This document shows, piece after piece, positions 10,931-21,880 of a stretch of DNA of 64,000 nt (position 1 is the stretch's first letter; the number at the start of each line of letters is the position of its first letter). The notes under the pieces are model-generated. The model ran no database searches, was not told the origin of the DNA, and was given only the letters and a program-made list of their open reading frames with translations. Made by a program: the position numbers and the translations under genes. The stretch comes from Camarhynchus parvulus. Its lineage: Eukaryota > Chordata > Aves > Passeriformes > Thraupidae. Where the stretch lies: positions 808,501-872,500 of the forward strand of contig NC_044574.1 in NCBI RefSeq assembly GCF_901933205.1, in the 5' to 3' direction.

Positions 10931-11383
10931 TCCTTCTCCTCAGCCTCCATTCATCCCGTGTTGGGATGTGGGAAGCTGAGCTGGAATCCATCCAGCTCAC
11001 TGAGAGAACATTTCACAGATGAAATATTGACTGTGGCGAGTTTGGGGTTCAGCACTCCAGGGTAGAAATGCTAATTTGGTACCATTTGCTGAATTTCACT
11101 CACATCCTTCCTTTGAGCTGCTATTATTATAATTTTCTGATGCCAATTAATTTTCCATTCCCTGTAACCTTGCTCAGGAGGCCACGATTTCCTCGCTTTT
11201 GCCTCTTGGGATGACAGACCATGTGTCACAGAACAATATGACAAAATTAAACCTGTCTCTGCTCTGAAACAAATACACCAAAACCAAAACAAACAAACAA
11301 AAAAAAAAGGGGGGAAAAAAGGGTTGAATATTAATAACCAGAAGTTTGTTTATTGAAAATATGTTTTGTTTTTCTTTCCAAAG

Positions 11384-11449
11384 CCTTCTCCGACATCCAA
11401 GTTCATCCAGGGCTACTTGGGAGCTGTCATAAGTGCTGTCTCAATAGCA
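11384..11449 (+). CDS. SFXN5: SFXN5 internal coding exon (exon 3 of 7)
   Basis: This 66-bp exon encodes 22 residues, beginning PSPTSK and ending VSIA, and includes the conserved [16 protein letters not shown] membrane segment (second predicted helix). The acceptor is TTTCTTTCCAAAG, with its AG at 11382-11383. The donor is GTGGGT at 11450. I chose this donor over GTAACT four bases downstream because only ending at GCA keeps the frame into the next exon (VGLNVL). Both ends are phase 0. The small hydrophobic residues and Gly are typical of sideroflexin transmembrane helices. The GTGGGT donor is weaker than the others in the gene, so the neighbouring GTAACT could be used as a frame-shifting alternative. 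Confidence 0.95.
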
Positions 11450-11857
11450 GTGGGTAACTCTTTATGTCTCTGGATTTCATGACTAAGGAGCTGCTTGGGA
11501 GATGTTTTTTGGGTCGCTGAGCATGTTGATGTCTTTTAATTGACTTAACTCCGTTTTGATAACCAGCAAATGCTGTCACCTGGGGTGTGGCTGGCCCTGC
11601 ATGCCCGAGCTTTGCGGCAGAACCAGAACCCAGCCCCTCCTGCGCTGTGCCTTGGCTGCTCTGTGAACTCCCACTCTCCCTCGTGCGTTAATTGGTGGGG
11701 AATTAATTAACCAGGCTAATTGAGAGACCTCGAGGCTGCAGGGCCCTGGGTGGCAGGAGAGGAGAGGCAGAGTTCTGGAATGTTCCGCTGGGGGATGGAA
11801 TTACATCTTCCCCTGTGGATGTGTTCCAAGCTGGAGCTGGAGTTCAGGTCGTGGTGT

Positions 11858-12245
11858 GGAACCCTGGAATGGGTTGGGTGGGAAGGGACCTCAAATCCCA
11901 CCCAGTGCCACCCCTGCCATGGCAGGGACACCTCCCACTGTCCCAGGTGCTCCCAATGTCCAACCTGGCCTTGGGCACTGCCAGGGATCCAGGGGCAGCC
12001 CCAGCAAATCTGGGAATTCCAGCCCAGCCAGGAATTCCTTGCCAAGATGCCAGCCCAATCTCCCCTTTCCCAGTGGGAGCCATTCCCTGGCTCCTGTCCC
12101 TGCAGGCCTTGTCCCCAGTCCCTCTCCAGCTCTCCTGCAGCCCCTCCAGGCACTCTGAGGATTCCCTGGAATTTTCCCTTCTCCAGGGGAACATTCCCAG
12201 CTCTCCCAGCCTGGCTCCAGAGCAGAGGAGCAGCTCCAGGGCCTC
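11858..12245 (-). mobile_element. CR1 LINE fragment (~390 bp)
   Basis: GGAATGGGTTGGGTGGGAAG, GCCATGGCAGGGACACCTCC, TTGGGCACTGCCAGGGATCC and TTCTCCAGGGGAACATTCCC appear in minus-strand order. The same subfamily copy occurs at 30285-30570 and 51018-51375. Confidence 0.92.
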
Positions 12246-12734
12246 TTCTGCAGTTCTGTGTGAAATAATCTGTGAGAGATTTTAACATTCCTAAAATCAA
12301 GCTCTTGTGGCTTTCGATACATTCCCAGGAGCACAGGTTGACATCAGGAGCAGGATCAGCTCTTCCCAAATGGGCAGGAACAGTTTTGAGGAGCAGCTTG
12401 GGAAAGTTATTCCTTACACTGGGGTTTCAAATAAGCCCCAAACTGAGTGGTTGTACCTTTTCCTTTGGAGCATTACAGATCCCACAGCAGTTGGTATTTT
12501 TCCCTCTGGCCAAGACATTTCCCCATTTTTTCAGGTCATGGACAATTTGCTCCTTGTGCAGCTGCCAGACCGTTTTCCAAAGGGTGTGGAGTTGTTGGAG
12601 TGCCTCGAGGTTTTGAGGGAAAACTCCATCGTATTGGGTACCCCTGTGCAGGATGGTTTGCCATGTCTCAGTCTGTGTGCTGGGCACTGCTGCTCCTGTC
12701 CCCTCTGCTGTCCCTTCCTGCAGAGCTCACCCTG

Positions 12735-12985
12735 CTCCCAGCCCAGCCTGGCTCACCTGGGCTCACACCCTGGCTCACCTGAGCTTAAAACCCAGTCTGG
12801 CTCACCTGAGCCCCCAGCCTGGCTCACTTGGGCTCACACCCTGGCTCACCTGAGCTTAAAACCCAGTCTGGCTCACCTGAGCTCCCAGCCTGGCTCACCT
12901 GGGCTCACACCCTGGCTCACCTGAGCTCCCAGCCTGGCTCACCTGGGCTCACACCCTGACTCACCTGAGCTCCCACCTCCTCACC
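12735..12985 (+). repeat. Minisatellite, CTGGCTCACCTGAGCT type
   Basis: About six copies of a ~42-48-bp composite: CCTGGCTCACCTGGGCTCAC, ACCCTGGCTCACCTGAGC and a TTAAAACCCAGT variant. The order of variants suggests duplication of two-unit blocks. Confidence 0.88.
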
Positions 12986-13734
12986 CAGGATTAGTGCTCA
13001 CTTTTCCAGCTCAACTTGAACCCTAATCTCCATCCTAACAACCTCAGCGCTTTGGTTTTCCATCCACAGCTTCCAGAGGAAGCGTGGGATGGTTTCCCTG
13101 AGCTCCTCAGTGCTTAGGCCAGCATTTTTCTCACCTTGTGTGTCCCTGAGGTGCCAGTCCCCAGCTGGACGAGCTGCTGCCCCTCACACCCTGGCACGCT
13201 GTGGTGCTGCTGATCCCGTGGTTTTGGCATTAATGCTCCTCTCCCTCTTGGAACAGGGGCAGATTAGAGGGGCAGGACACACGGACAAGGATCTTGGCAG
13301 AGCTTTGTCCCCCGAGCAGCTGGGAGGCTTTGGTAAGGACCCCGTGGGTGTGGAGCTGTCCGTGCTGCAGGGCTGTGCAGGACTTGGGGAGCTGGAGTTC
13401 CTTGGGCTGCTCAGAGCCTGCAGGGCAGCTCCAGAGGGCAGAAGGGACCTTGGGGTGCTCTGGGAAACACCCCTGTGCAAAGAGGTGTGGGAAGCTCCCT
13501 GAGATGGGCAGGGAATAAAACTGGGGAGTTCCAGCCTGGTGCAAGCAGAGATCTCCCTGCACGGGAAAGCTGCTCCCTCCTGGGCAGGGCCACCCTGTCC
13601 CCCAGGCTGGCATCCCACCTGGATGCCCTGGGTGTGTGGAACAGTGCTGGCTCGGAGCTGGGGTGCTCAGGGGGTCAGAACAGTGCCACAGGGACAGGCA
13701 GGAGCTTTCTGTGGGGCTGTGGATGGTCCGGGGT

Positions 13735-15545
13735 GGAGAAGAGCAAAAACCTTCTGGGATTCTTCTCCTGCCTGATGTTTGGGAGCTGAAGGGCAAAAAC
13801 CTTCTGGGGTTCTCCTTCCTGATGTTTGAGATGTTTTCCTCCATGTGGACCATGAAGGGTAAAAACCTTCAGGGGTTCTTCTCCTTCCTCATGTTTGGGA
13901 GGTTTTCTTCCATGTGGAGCATGAAGGGCAAAAACCTTCAGGGGTTCTTCTCCTTCCTGATCTTTGGAAGGTTTTCCTCCAAGTTGAGCATGAAGGGCAA
14001 AAACTTTCATGGGTTCTTCTTCTATCCTGATGTTGGAAGGAGCTTCTCCTCCACGTGAAATATGAAGGGCAGCAGCCTTTAGAGGTTCTTCTTCTGGATG
14101 CGGAGATATTTTTCCCCATGTGAAACATGAAGGGCAAAACCCTTCCAAGGGTTCTTCTTCCTGATGTTTGGGAGGTTTTCATCCACGTGGAGCACGAAGG
14201 GCAAAAACCTTCTGGGGTTCTCCTTTCTGATGTTGGGATGTTTTCTTCCACATGGAGCTGAAGGGCAAAAACATTTAAGGGTTCTTCTACCCTGATGCTG
14301 GAAGGAGGTTTTCCTCCATGTGAAATATGAAGGGCAGCAGCCTTTAGAGCTTCTTCTTCTGGATGCTGGGATATTTTCCCCCACATGGAGCATGAAGGGC
14401 AAAAATCTTCTTGGGTTCTTCTCCTTCCTGATGTTGGAAGGATGTTTTCTTCCATGTGGAGCATGAAGGGCAAAAACCTTTAGCTGTTCTTCTTCTTGAT
14501 GTTGGAATGAGCTTTTCCTCCGTGTGAAATATGAAGGGCAGCAGCCTTTAGAGGTTCTTCTCCTTTTGGATATTGGGATGTTTTTCTCCACATGGAGCAG
14601 GAAAGGCAAAATCCTTCAAGGGTTCTTCTTCCTGATGTCTGGGAGGTTTTCCTCCATGTGGAGGATGAAAGGCAAAAACCTTCAGGAGTTCTTCTCCTTC
14701 CTCATGTTTGGGAGGTTTTCTTCCATGTAGAGTTGAAGGGCAAAAATATTTAGGGGTTCTTCTACCCTGATGTTGGAAGGAGCTTTTCCTCCACATGGAC
14801 CATGAAGGCCAGCAGCCTTTAGAGATTCTTCTTCTGGATGCTGGGATATTTTTTCTCCACATGGAGCATGAAGGGCAAAAACCTTCATGGGTTATTCTCC
14901 TTCCTGATGTTGGAAAGATGTTTTCTTTCACGTGGAGCATGAGGGGCAAAAACCTTCAGGGGTTCTTCTTCTATCATGATGTTGGAAAGAGCTTTTCCTC
15001 CACGTGGACCATGAAGGGCAGCAGCCTTTAGAGGTTCTTCTCCTTCTGCATGTTGGAAGCTTTTCCTCCATGTGGAGCTGAAGGGCAAAAACTTTCAGGG
15101 GTTTTTCTTCTATCCTGATGTTGGAAGGAGCTTTTTCTTCATGTGCAATATGAAGGGCAGCAGCCTTTAGGAGTTCTCCTTCTGAATGTTGGAAGCTTTT
15201 CCTCCACATGGAGCATGAAGGACAGAAGCCTTTAGAGGTTCTTCTCCTTTTGGATGTTGGGAGGTTTTTCTCCACATGGAGCATGAAGGGCAAAAACCTT
15301 CAAGGGTTCTTCTCCTTCCTGATGTTGGAAGGAGGTTTTCCTCCACATGGAGCATGAAGAGCAGCATGTGAGGTTCTTCTTTAGAGGTTCTTCTCCTCCT
15401 GGATGTTGGGAGGTCTCCCTCCACGCAGGGCAGGGAGAGCAGCTGCCTTCACAGGCGTTTTTTCCTGATGTTGGAAGGAGGTTTTCTCCACATGAAACAT
15501 GAAGGCCAGCAGCCTTTAGAGGTTCTCCTCCTCTCTGATGTTGGA
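13735..15545 (+). repeat. Large ~65-bp higher-order minisatellite (1.8 kb)
   Basis: Two unit types alternate. Type A has AAAAACCTTCAGGGGTTCTT and type B has AGCAGCCTTTAGAGGTTCTT. Both are followed by a GATGTTGGRAGG-type segment and TTTTCCTCCAYGTGGAGCAT. The array contains roughly 27 units. The unit length is close to a multiple of three, which yields open frames of 120-200 codons on the minus strand that are not genes. Confidence 0.92.
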
Positions 15546-16159
15546 AGAAAACCTTCCCAGCAGAGCAGGGCTGGCACAGGGGATGTGCAGTGAGGTTTCT
15601 GTGTCCCCACAGACATCCCACTGGGAACACTCCTGCAGTTGTGGAATGCTGTGTCCTGAAAGCCCTCAGAGCTCCCTCCAGCCTGGAGAAAGCCCTGCCC
15701 AGCAGGGAGGCCCTGGGCTCAGTCACTGGGGGGAGACCCTTCCCTGTGTGCAGGTGGAAAAGGGCCAGGAGAAGCCCAGAGAGGACAAAGCAGTGAATTT
15801 GTGCTGTGCCTCACCCTCTGTGTCCTCACAGCAGGGACAAGCACACTGCTCCATCAGGGCTGGGCTTGGCCTCATTGTCCTGCGGTTAAATGGGAAATCT
15901 TTGCAAATATCCTGATTTTCTTCCCTTTCTAGAGAGAGAGGAATTGCTACAACCGCAGCTCCTGATTTCCAGCCCTACAGGGTGAATCTGGGGAGGAATC
16001 AATATTATTTTATTCCACATTTTTCTCCCCACATTTCCTTTTCTCTCCAACTACTCCCATCCCAACCCAAGTCACAGCACAGAGCTGTGCCAGGTCCATA
16101 ACTTCGTCCCTTCTCCTGTGCATGACTCGGATGAAGGAATCACTTGAAATAAGGCTGGG

Positions 16160-16345
16160 AAAGGTGTTTGGGTTGGAACAGATCCCAAATCCCAAATCCC
16201 AAATCCCATCCCACCCCACCCCTGCCATGGCAGGGACACCTCCCACTATCCCAGGTGGATCCAAGCCCCAATGTCCAACCTGGCCTGGGACATTCCAGGG
16301 ATCCAGGGGCAGCCACAGCTGCTCTGGGAATTCCATCCTCTAACA
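16160..16345 (-). mobile_element. CR1 LINE fragment
   Basis: GCCATGGCAGGGACACCTCC followed by CATTCCAGGGATCCAGGGGC. A short ATCCCAA repeat marks its 3' boundary. Confidence 0.85.
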
Positions 16346-16897
16346 TCTCCTTTTCTCTTTCTGTGATTGTAGTTTATTTTTATCCCGCTTTCCCCCCACC
16401 AGCCTCTTTCCTGCCTTTTCTTTTGCTCCCTCACTTTACCGCTGTTCTGAAGAGTGATAATGTAATTTTTTTCCCCAAACAATTGAGTGGATTCCTGGGA
16501 TCAGGCTCCAAATCCTGATATCTGGCTGCTGTTCATGCTGGTGGTGCATGAAGTGCAATTAACACCAGCTGGTTTTCCTAAACAAGGCAAACAAAGGCAG
16601 GGAGAAGTAAAAAGACTTGAGAAAGACCAAATGTATTTTAAATGTTTGGAATTTTTTATTCCCCCAGTATTCCAGTGCCAAGAGCTGCACAGATCAGGGG
16701 GGCTGTGATGAGACAGAAACTCTTTCCAGCTGACACACACACTCTTACTCTGCTATTTTTCACGCTTTTAGAAGATTAAAAAAGCTCATGAAGCCGATTT
16801 TATTGGCAACAATTGCTTTTTAGATATTATAATTTTATATAGATAATAATTATTTATAACAACTTTATTATTTCTATGTGGAAGAAGGTTTCTTCTG

Positions 16898-17035
16898 CCC
16901 AGGGAAATTGGGCAATCCCTGGAAGTGTCCAAGTGCAGCTTGGAGCACCCTGGCCCAGTGGAAGGTGAGGGATGGATGAGAGGGGATTTAGGGCCCTTCC
17001 AAACTAACCCGTTCCAGGATTTTCCAGTTCCTAAT
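16898..17035 (+). mobile_element. CR1 LINE fragment
   Basis: CAATCCCTGGAAGTGTCCAA, CTTGGAGCACCCTGGCCCAG and GGCCCTTCCAAACTAACCCG, in sense order, moderately diverged. Confidence 0.75.
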
Positions 17036-17394
17036 TCCAGATCCCAGCTCCATTTGCTGTGGCATTGCTGATCCCTTTTGGTGCTGGCTCAGCTCTTCAG
17101 GACTTAGATGAAACTTTGGGTCAGAGGTGACTCTTGGGGCTGTGCTGAAAGGCCTGAATTAAATCAGCCAAGGGCCAGGAGCAGCCATTCCCTGTTTCCT
17201 GCATTGTCACTGCTGCTGGGACCTTTGGATTGGTTACTGGTGGGGTTAATGTGGGCTGACCCCTCTGGAACCCTCTGGGGTAATTTTTTGGGTCCCTCTG
17301 GACCTTCTCCTTGAAGCACCTCCCAGTTTTGCTGTGGGATTGGAGCTTTGTCCATCGGCTTTTCAATTTCCCTGATCACAGCTTCCAGTTCTGC

Positions 17395-18300
17395 CAAGAG
17401 CAGCTCCAAATCCTGCAATCCCAATCCTTCCATTTCCATCAATCCCATTCCTTCCCATGCCAGCAATCCCATTTCTTCCTCTTCCAGCAATCCAAATCCT
17501 TCCCTTTCCATCAATCCCATTTCTTCCTTTTCCATCAATCCCAATCCTTCCCTTTCCAGCAATCCCATTTCTTCCCCTTCCATCAATCCCAATCCTTCCC
17601 TTTCCATCCATGCTATTTCTTCCCATTCCAGCAATCCTATTCCTTCCCACACCATCAATCCCATTTCTTCCTTTTCCATCAACCCCATTCCTTCCCTTTT
17701 CAACAATCCCATTCCTTCCCCTTCCAGCAATCCCATTCCTTCTTTTTTCATCATTCCCATTCTTTTTTGATCAATCCCATTCCTTCCCTTTCCAGCAATC
17801 CCATTTCTTCCCTTTCCAGCAATCCAAATCCTTCCCACACCATCAATCCTACTCCTTCCCATTCCAGCAATTCCTTTCCTGCCCTTTCCAGCAATCCCAT
17901 TCCTTCTTTTTTCATCATTCCCATTCTTTCTTTTTTGATGAATCCCATTCCTTCCCTTTCCAGCAATCCCATTCCTTCTCTTTTCCTATCAATCCCATTC
18001 CTTCCCACACCATCAATCCCATTCCTTCCCATGCCAGGAATCCCATTTCTTCCTTACCCATTCCAGCAATCCCAGTCCTTCCCTTTCCAGCAATCCCATT
18101 CCTTCCCTACCCATTCCAGCAATCCCATTCCATCCCTTTCCATCACTCCTATTCCATCCCTTTCCATCAATCCCATTCCCTCCCTTTCCATCAATCCCAT
18201 TCCCTCCCTTTCCATCAATCCCATTCCATCCCTTTCCATCAATCCTATTCTATCCCTTTCCAGCAATCCGAATCTTTCCCTTTCCAGCACTCCCGCTCCT
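17395..18300 (+). repeat. 24-bp pyrimidine-rich minisatellite (~38 copies)
   Basis: The unit CAATCCCATTCCTTCCCTTT followed by CCAG or CCAT is repeated over ~0.9 kb on a strongly pyrimidine-biased + strand. Because 24 is divisible by three, all three + frames stay open for hundreds of codons (Ser/Asn/Pro or Phe/Gln/Ser repeats). The array ends just before a GC-rich unique stretch at 18300-18380. Confidence 0.93.
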
Positions 18301-18949
18301 TCCCGTGCCGCGGGGCTGCTCCTCCTTCCCCGCTAGCTCTCACGCTGACCTCTCACACACCATTTCTCGCTCTCCTCTCCAGGTGGAGGTGCCCCTGTGG
18401 ATTTTTCCAATCCGCTCCTTGTTCCCGATAATTGTCTGCGAGGCTGCGCTGACAGCCTGTGAATGGGGTGTGATGTCCATAATCAGCTGGGAGAGCCGGA
18501 GCCCTCCCGCCGCCTCGCTCTGCCGTGCTCGGGGCAGCCAGGAGACATTCGGGGGCTGGAGGAAGGAGAGGGGATGGAGCGTGGCCTGGCTCCCTCCTCC
18601 ATGGGAGCAGGGGGCAAATCCCAGGGGATCCGAGGAGCTGGTGATCAACTTCTCTTTTAAATTAAGTTTAAGTTTGAAATGAAGCGGTGCCTGGCGCTAA
18701 AGTGTGCATCTCTCTGCTCTGAAGAGAGCACATCCCTTTCCCTGTTCACTCTCAGACCCCGGAAGGGAATGGTTGGATATCTCAGACTGGACACTCAGCC
18801 TGGCAGTTCCTCCATGGAGCCCCGAAATCGCTGGAGCTGAGCAGCCATTCCCAAAGGCACAAGGACATGGGGCTCTTGTGGGGACAAGGACATGGGGCTC
18901 TCTGGGAATGCTCCCAGTGTCCATCATCATCCTGTCCCTGGAGTCAGGA

Positions 18950-19070
18950 GCACCTGGCACCTGCTGGGTGCTGCCAAGCCCATCCCTGGGAGTGTCCCAG
19001 GCCAGGCTGGACAGGGCTTGGAGCAGCCTGGGATGGTGGAAGGTGTCCAAGGCAGGGCGTTGGAAGTAGA
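18950..19070 (+). mobile_element. CR1 LINE fragment
   Basis: CCATCCCTGGGAGTGTCCCA GGCCAGGCTGGACAGGGCTTGG and GGATGGTGGAAGGTGTCC, in sense order. Confidence 0.82.
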
Positions 19071-20459
19071 TGATCCTTAATGTTCCTCCTGTGACTGTCC
19101 CCTCCCAAACCCCGTGTGCCTGTCTGTATCATCTTCTCTCTCGTTCCACTGGGATGTCTCCATTTCCAGCAGGTTTGTTCTCATCCCTTCCTTTCCCTCT
19201 GCCCCAGCCCATCCCCACCACCCCAGCAGTGCTGCTGCCTCTGGGCAGGATCCAGGTGCACGGAAAACTTGGTGTGAGACAAGTCCCTCTTGTCTTGGGC
19301 ATGGCCCCTTATCCTCCTTGCTCCACCATCTCCCAAACCAAGTTTGTTGTGTTCTCAGCAGGAATCCCACTTTTCTCCAGCCTTGCTCCAGACTGCACCC
19401 TTCTCTTCCCTTGAAGCATCCAGCTGTGGGGCTGCTGTGGCCATCCCTGCTGGAATTGTCTTGGGAGTGATGTTTCCTCCTTCCCTTACTCTTGCTCCGC
19501 TCCAAGTTCCTTCCCCACTCGGATCCTGATTGCTTTCCCTTCCCTTAGACTCTTCCATTCTGTTCTCCTTGGCTTGGGAAAGCTCCAGTTGGGAAAGAGC
19601 CCAGTTTTCCATCTCTCTGCCTCCATCTTCACCTCCCAGCCCTAATGAATGAGTTTTTTCCTTCCTTCTCCTAATGCTCTTTTCTCCAGCTTGGCTGGAT
19701 GGGACTCATCAGATCCAATTAGTTCTAATCCAATCTGGTGACTGGGGAATGAGGGATAACCTCCTTTGGAGCCAGTCCCTCTTTCCAAGTTGACTTTCCA
19801 GGTCACTTGAACAGCCAGCTCCAGCTGCAGCGCTCAGGGATGCCCTGGAGTTAAATCCCCTAAATCAGTGGAGATTTCTCCAGCACAGTCCATGAAGGAA
19901 CATTTGGGTGGTGTCATCTACCAGCTAATCCTCTCTGGACTCCTGAGATTCCTCTATTTTATAAAAATTCCCTCCCAATATGAAATGAAATAACTCCTTG
20001 GATGGATTTACTTCTCTAGGCTGGGTTTAAGAGGTGTGGGCTTGGCCATTGCCAATGTCAGGGATTCAAAACCATCTCTCAGGCTTCAAAACTCTTCACA
20101 AAAAGGCAGAAAAAACAGGGATTTTTTTTTAAATTCCTGTGGTTTTAGAATTGGTGTCTTGGTAGACATGAGGTCAGAACTTTGTGAGACAAGAAGGAGA
20201 AGAAAAGGAATCAGAAACGTTGGTCTCTGACAGCATCTGATGGTTCTGCTTCAAAGTGCGGTGGCATCACAAACGTTCTGCTGAGGGAATGTTGGTGATG
20301 CTGAAACAAAAGGGAGCTAAAGAAATGGCAGGAATTCTTGGCCCTTGAGGAGGAGGAGGAGGGAGGAAGGGCAGAGTGCTGCCAGAGGCACAGCAGAGCC
20401 CTGGGTGAGGTTTCTCTCCCACTGGCCATGTTTGATCCCGGTTTTGTGTTGAGGGATGT

Positions 20460-21320
20460 TAAGTGTTGGTGTCACGTATCCCTGTGTCCAGCCATGTGTC
20501 CGTGGGTCCAGCTGTGTGTCCCTGTGTCCAGTCACACATCCCTGTGTCCACTCATGTGTCTGTGTGTCCACTCATGTGTCCCTGTGTCTAGTCATGTATT
20601 CCTGTGTCCGGTCAGCATGAATCTATCCCTATGTCCACGCTTGTGTCCCTGTGTCCACTCATGCGTCCGTATGTCCACTCATGTGTCCCTATGTCCAGCC
20701 ATGTGTCCACTTATGTGTCCTTGTGTCCAGCCATGTGTCTGTGTGTCCAGCCATGTGTTCCTGTGTCCAGCCATGTGAGCCTATGTCCAGCCATGTGTCC
20801 ACTCGTGTCCCTGTGTCCAGCCATGTGTCCCTGTGTCCACTCATGTGCCTGTGTGCACTCATGTGTCCCTGTGTCCTGTCACATATCCCTGTGTCCAGCC
20901 CTGTGTCCCTGTGTCCAGTCACATATTCCTGTGTCCGGTCAGCATGAATCTATCCCTGTGTCCATTCTTGTGTCCCTGTGTCCAGTCATGTGTCTGTGTG
21001 TCCAGCTGTGTGTCCCTGTGTCCACTCATGTGTCCACTTATGTGTCCCTGTGTCCAGCCATGTGTCCCTGTGTCCAGCCCTGTGTTTCTGTGTCCAGCCC
21101 TGTGTCCCTGTGTCCAGTCACATATTCCTGTGTCCGGTCAGCATGAGTCTATCCCTGTGTCCACTCTTGTGTCCCTGTGTCCAGTCATGTGTCTGTGTGT
21201 CCAGCCCTGTGTCCCTATGTCCATCCATGTGTCCACTTATGTGTCCCTGTGTCCAGCCCTGTGTCCCTGTGTCCAGCCCTGTATCCCTGTGTCCAGCCCT
21301 GTGTCGGTGTGTCCTGCTCC
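20460..21320 (+). repeat. TGTGTCC minisatellite with higher-order structure
   Basis: The basic ~20-22-bp unit is CATGTGTCCCTGTGTCCAGC. A distinctive insert, GGTCAGCATGAATCTATCCC, recurs near 20610, 20938 and 21136, marking duplicated blocks of ~330 and ~200 bp. Cys/Val/Pro-rich open frames are repeat translations. Confidence 0.92.
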
Positions 21321-21439
21321 CCCAGCTCCCTCAGCCACATCAAGGGAGTGCTCTGGAGGAGGAAACCTCAGCAAACCAGGCAGTTGGAGAAACCTGGATT
21401 CATTCTGGGTCACAGTATGAGAATGTGCACCACGGATAA

Positions 21440-21880
21440 CTCCCCATCCCTGGCAGTGTCCCAGGCCAGGTTGGACATGGGGGCTTGGAGCACCCTGGGA
21501 CAGTGGGAGGTGTCCCTGCCTTGGGTGTTCTTTAAGGTCCCTTCCCACCCAAACCGTTCTGGAGTTCTGTCAAACTCTGGAGCAGGCTGCCCAGAGAAGC
21601 TGAGCTGCAAAGGGACCCACAGGATAGGCTCAGCTTCAGGCTGTGCCAGGGAAGGTTTAGGTTGGATGTCAGGAGGAATTCCTTCACCAAAGGTTGTCAA
21701 GCACAGCTGCCCAGGGCAGGGCTGGCTGATCCCCATCCCTGGGGGGATTTCACAGCCCTGTGGATGTGGCACTTGGGGACATGAGGCAGTGGTGGCCCTG
21801 GCAGTGCTGGGGATGGCTGGCTCAGTCTTGGAGGGCTTTTCCAGCCTCAGTGACCCTGCGGTTGTGCCAGGTTGGTGGGG
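21440..21880 (+). mobile_element. Two adjacent CR1 LINE fragments
   Basis: The first (21440-21560) ends TTTAAGGTCCCTTCCCACCC AAACCGTTCTGGAGTTCTGT. The second (21565-21880) runs from GGCTGCCCAGAGAAGCTGAG to CCAGCCTCAGTGACCCTGCG. Both are in sense orientation and form a head-to-tail insertion pair. Confidence 0.88.

Larger units (their letters stand above)
9352..11383 (+). other. SFXN5 intron between exons 2 and 3
   Basis: This 2.0-kb intron consists largely of repeats: a ~45-bp minisatellite (9366-9850), a minus-strand LTR-like block (9853-10190), a 22-bp triplet repeat (10335-10398) and a 26-bp minisatellite (10655-10930). The last 450 bp are unique, with an AT-rich part near 11100-11160 and an A tract near 11294-11303. 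Confidence 0.75.

Noticed and set aside
11450..11453. GTAACT at 11454 as the donor of exon 3
   Set aside because: Using it would shift the frame into exon 4; GTGGGT at 11450 keeps the conserved A-V-G-L-N junction.
13230..15726. Minus-strand open frames of 130-207 codons with Cys/His-rich repeats resembling zinc-finger spacing
   Set aside because: Cys and His positions follow the ~65-bp minisatellite period; there is no C2H2 consensus, and the frames overlap each other.
17311..18431. Open frames of 341 and 324 codons on the + strand and 232 on the minus strand
   Set aside because: They are translations of a 24-bp tandem repeat; all frames are open because the unit length is a multiple of three.
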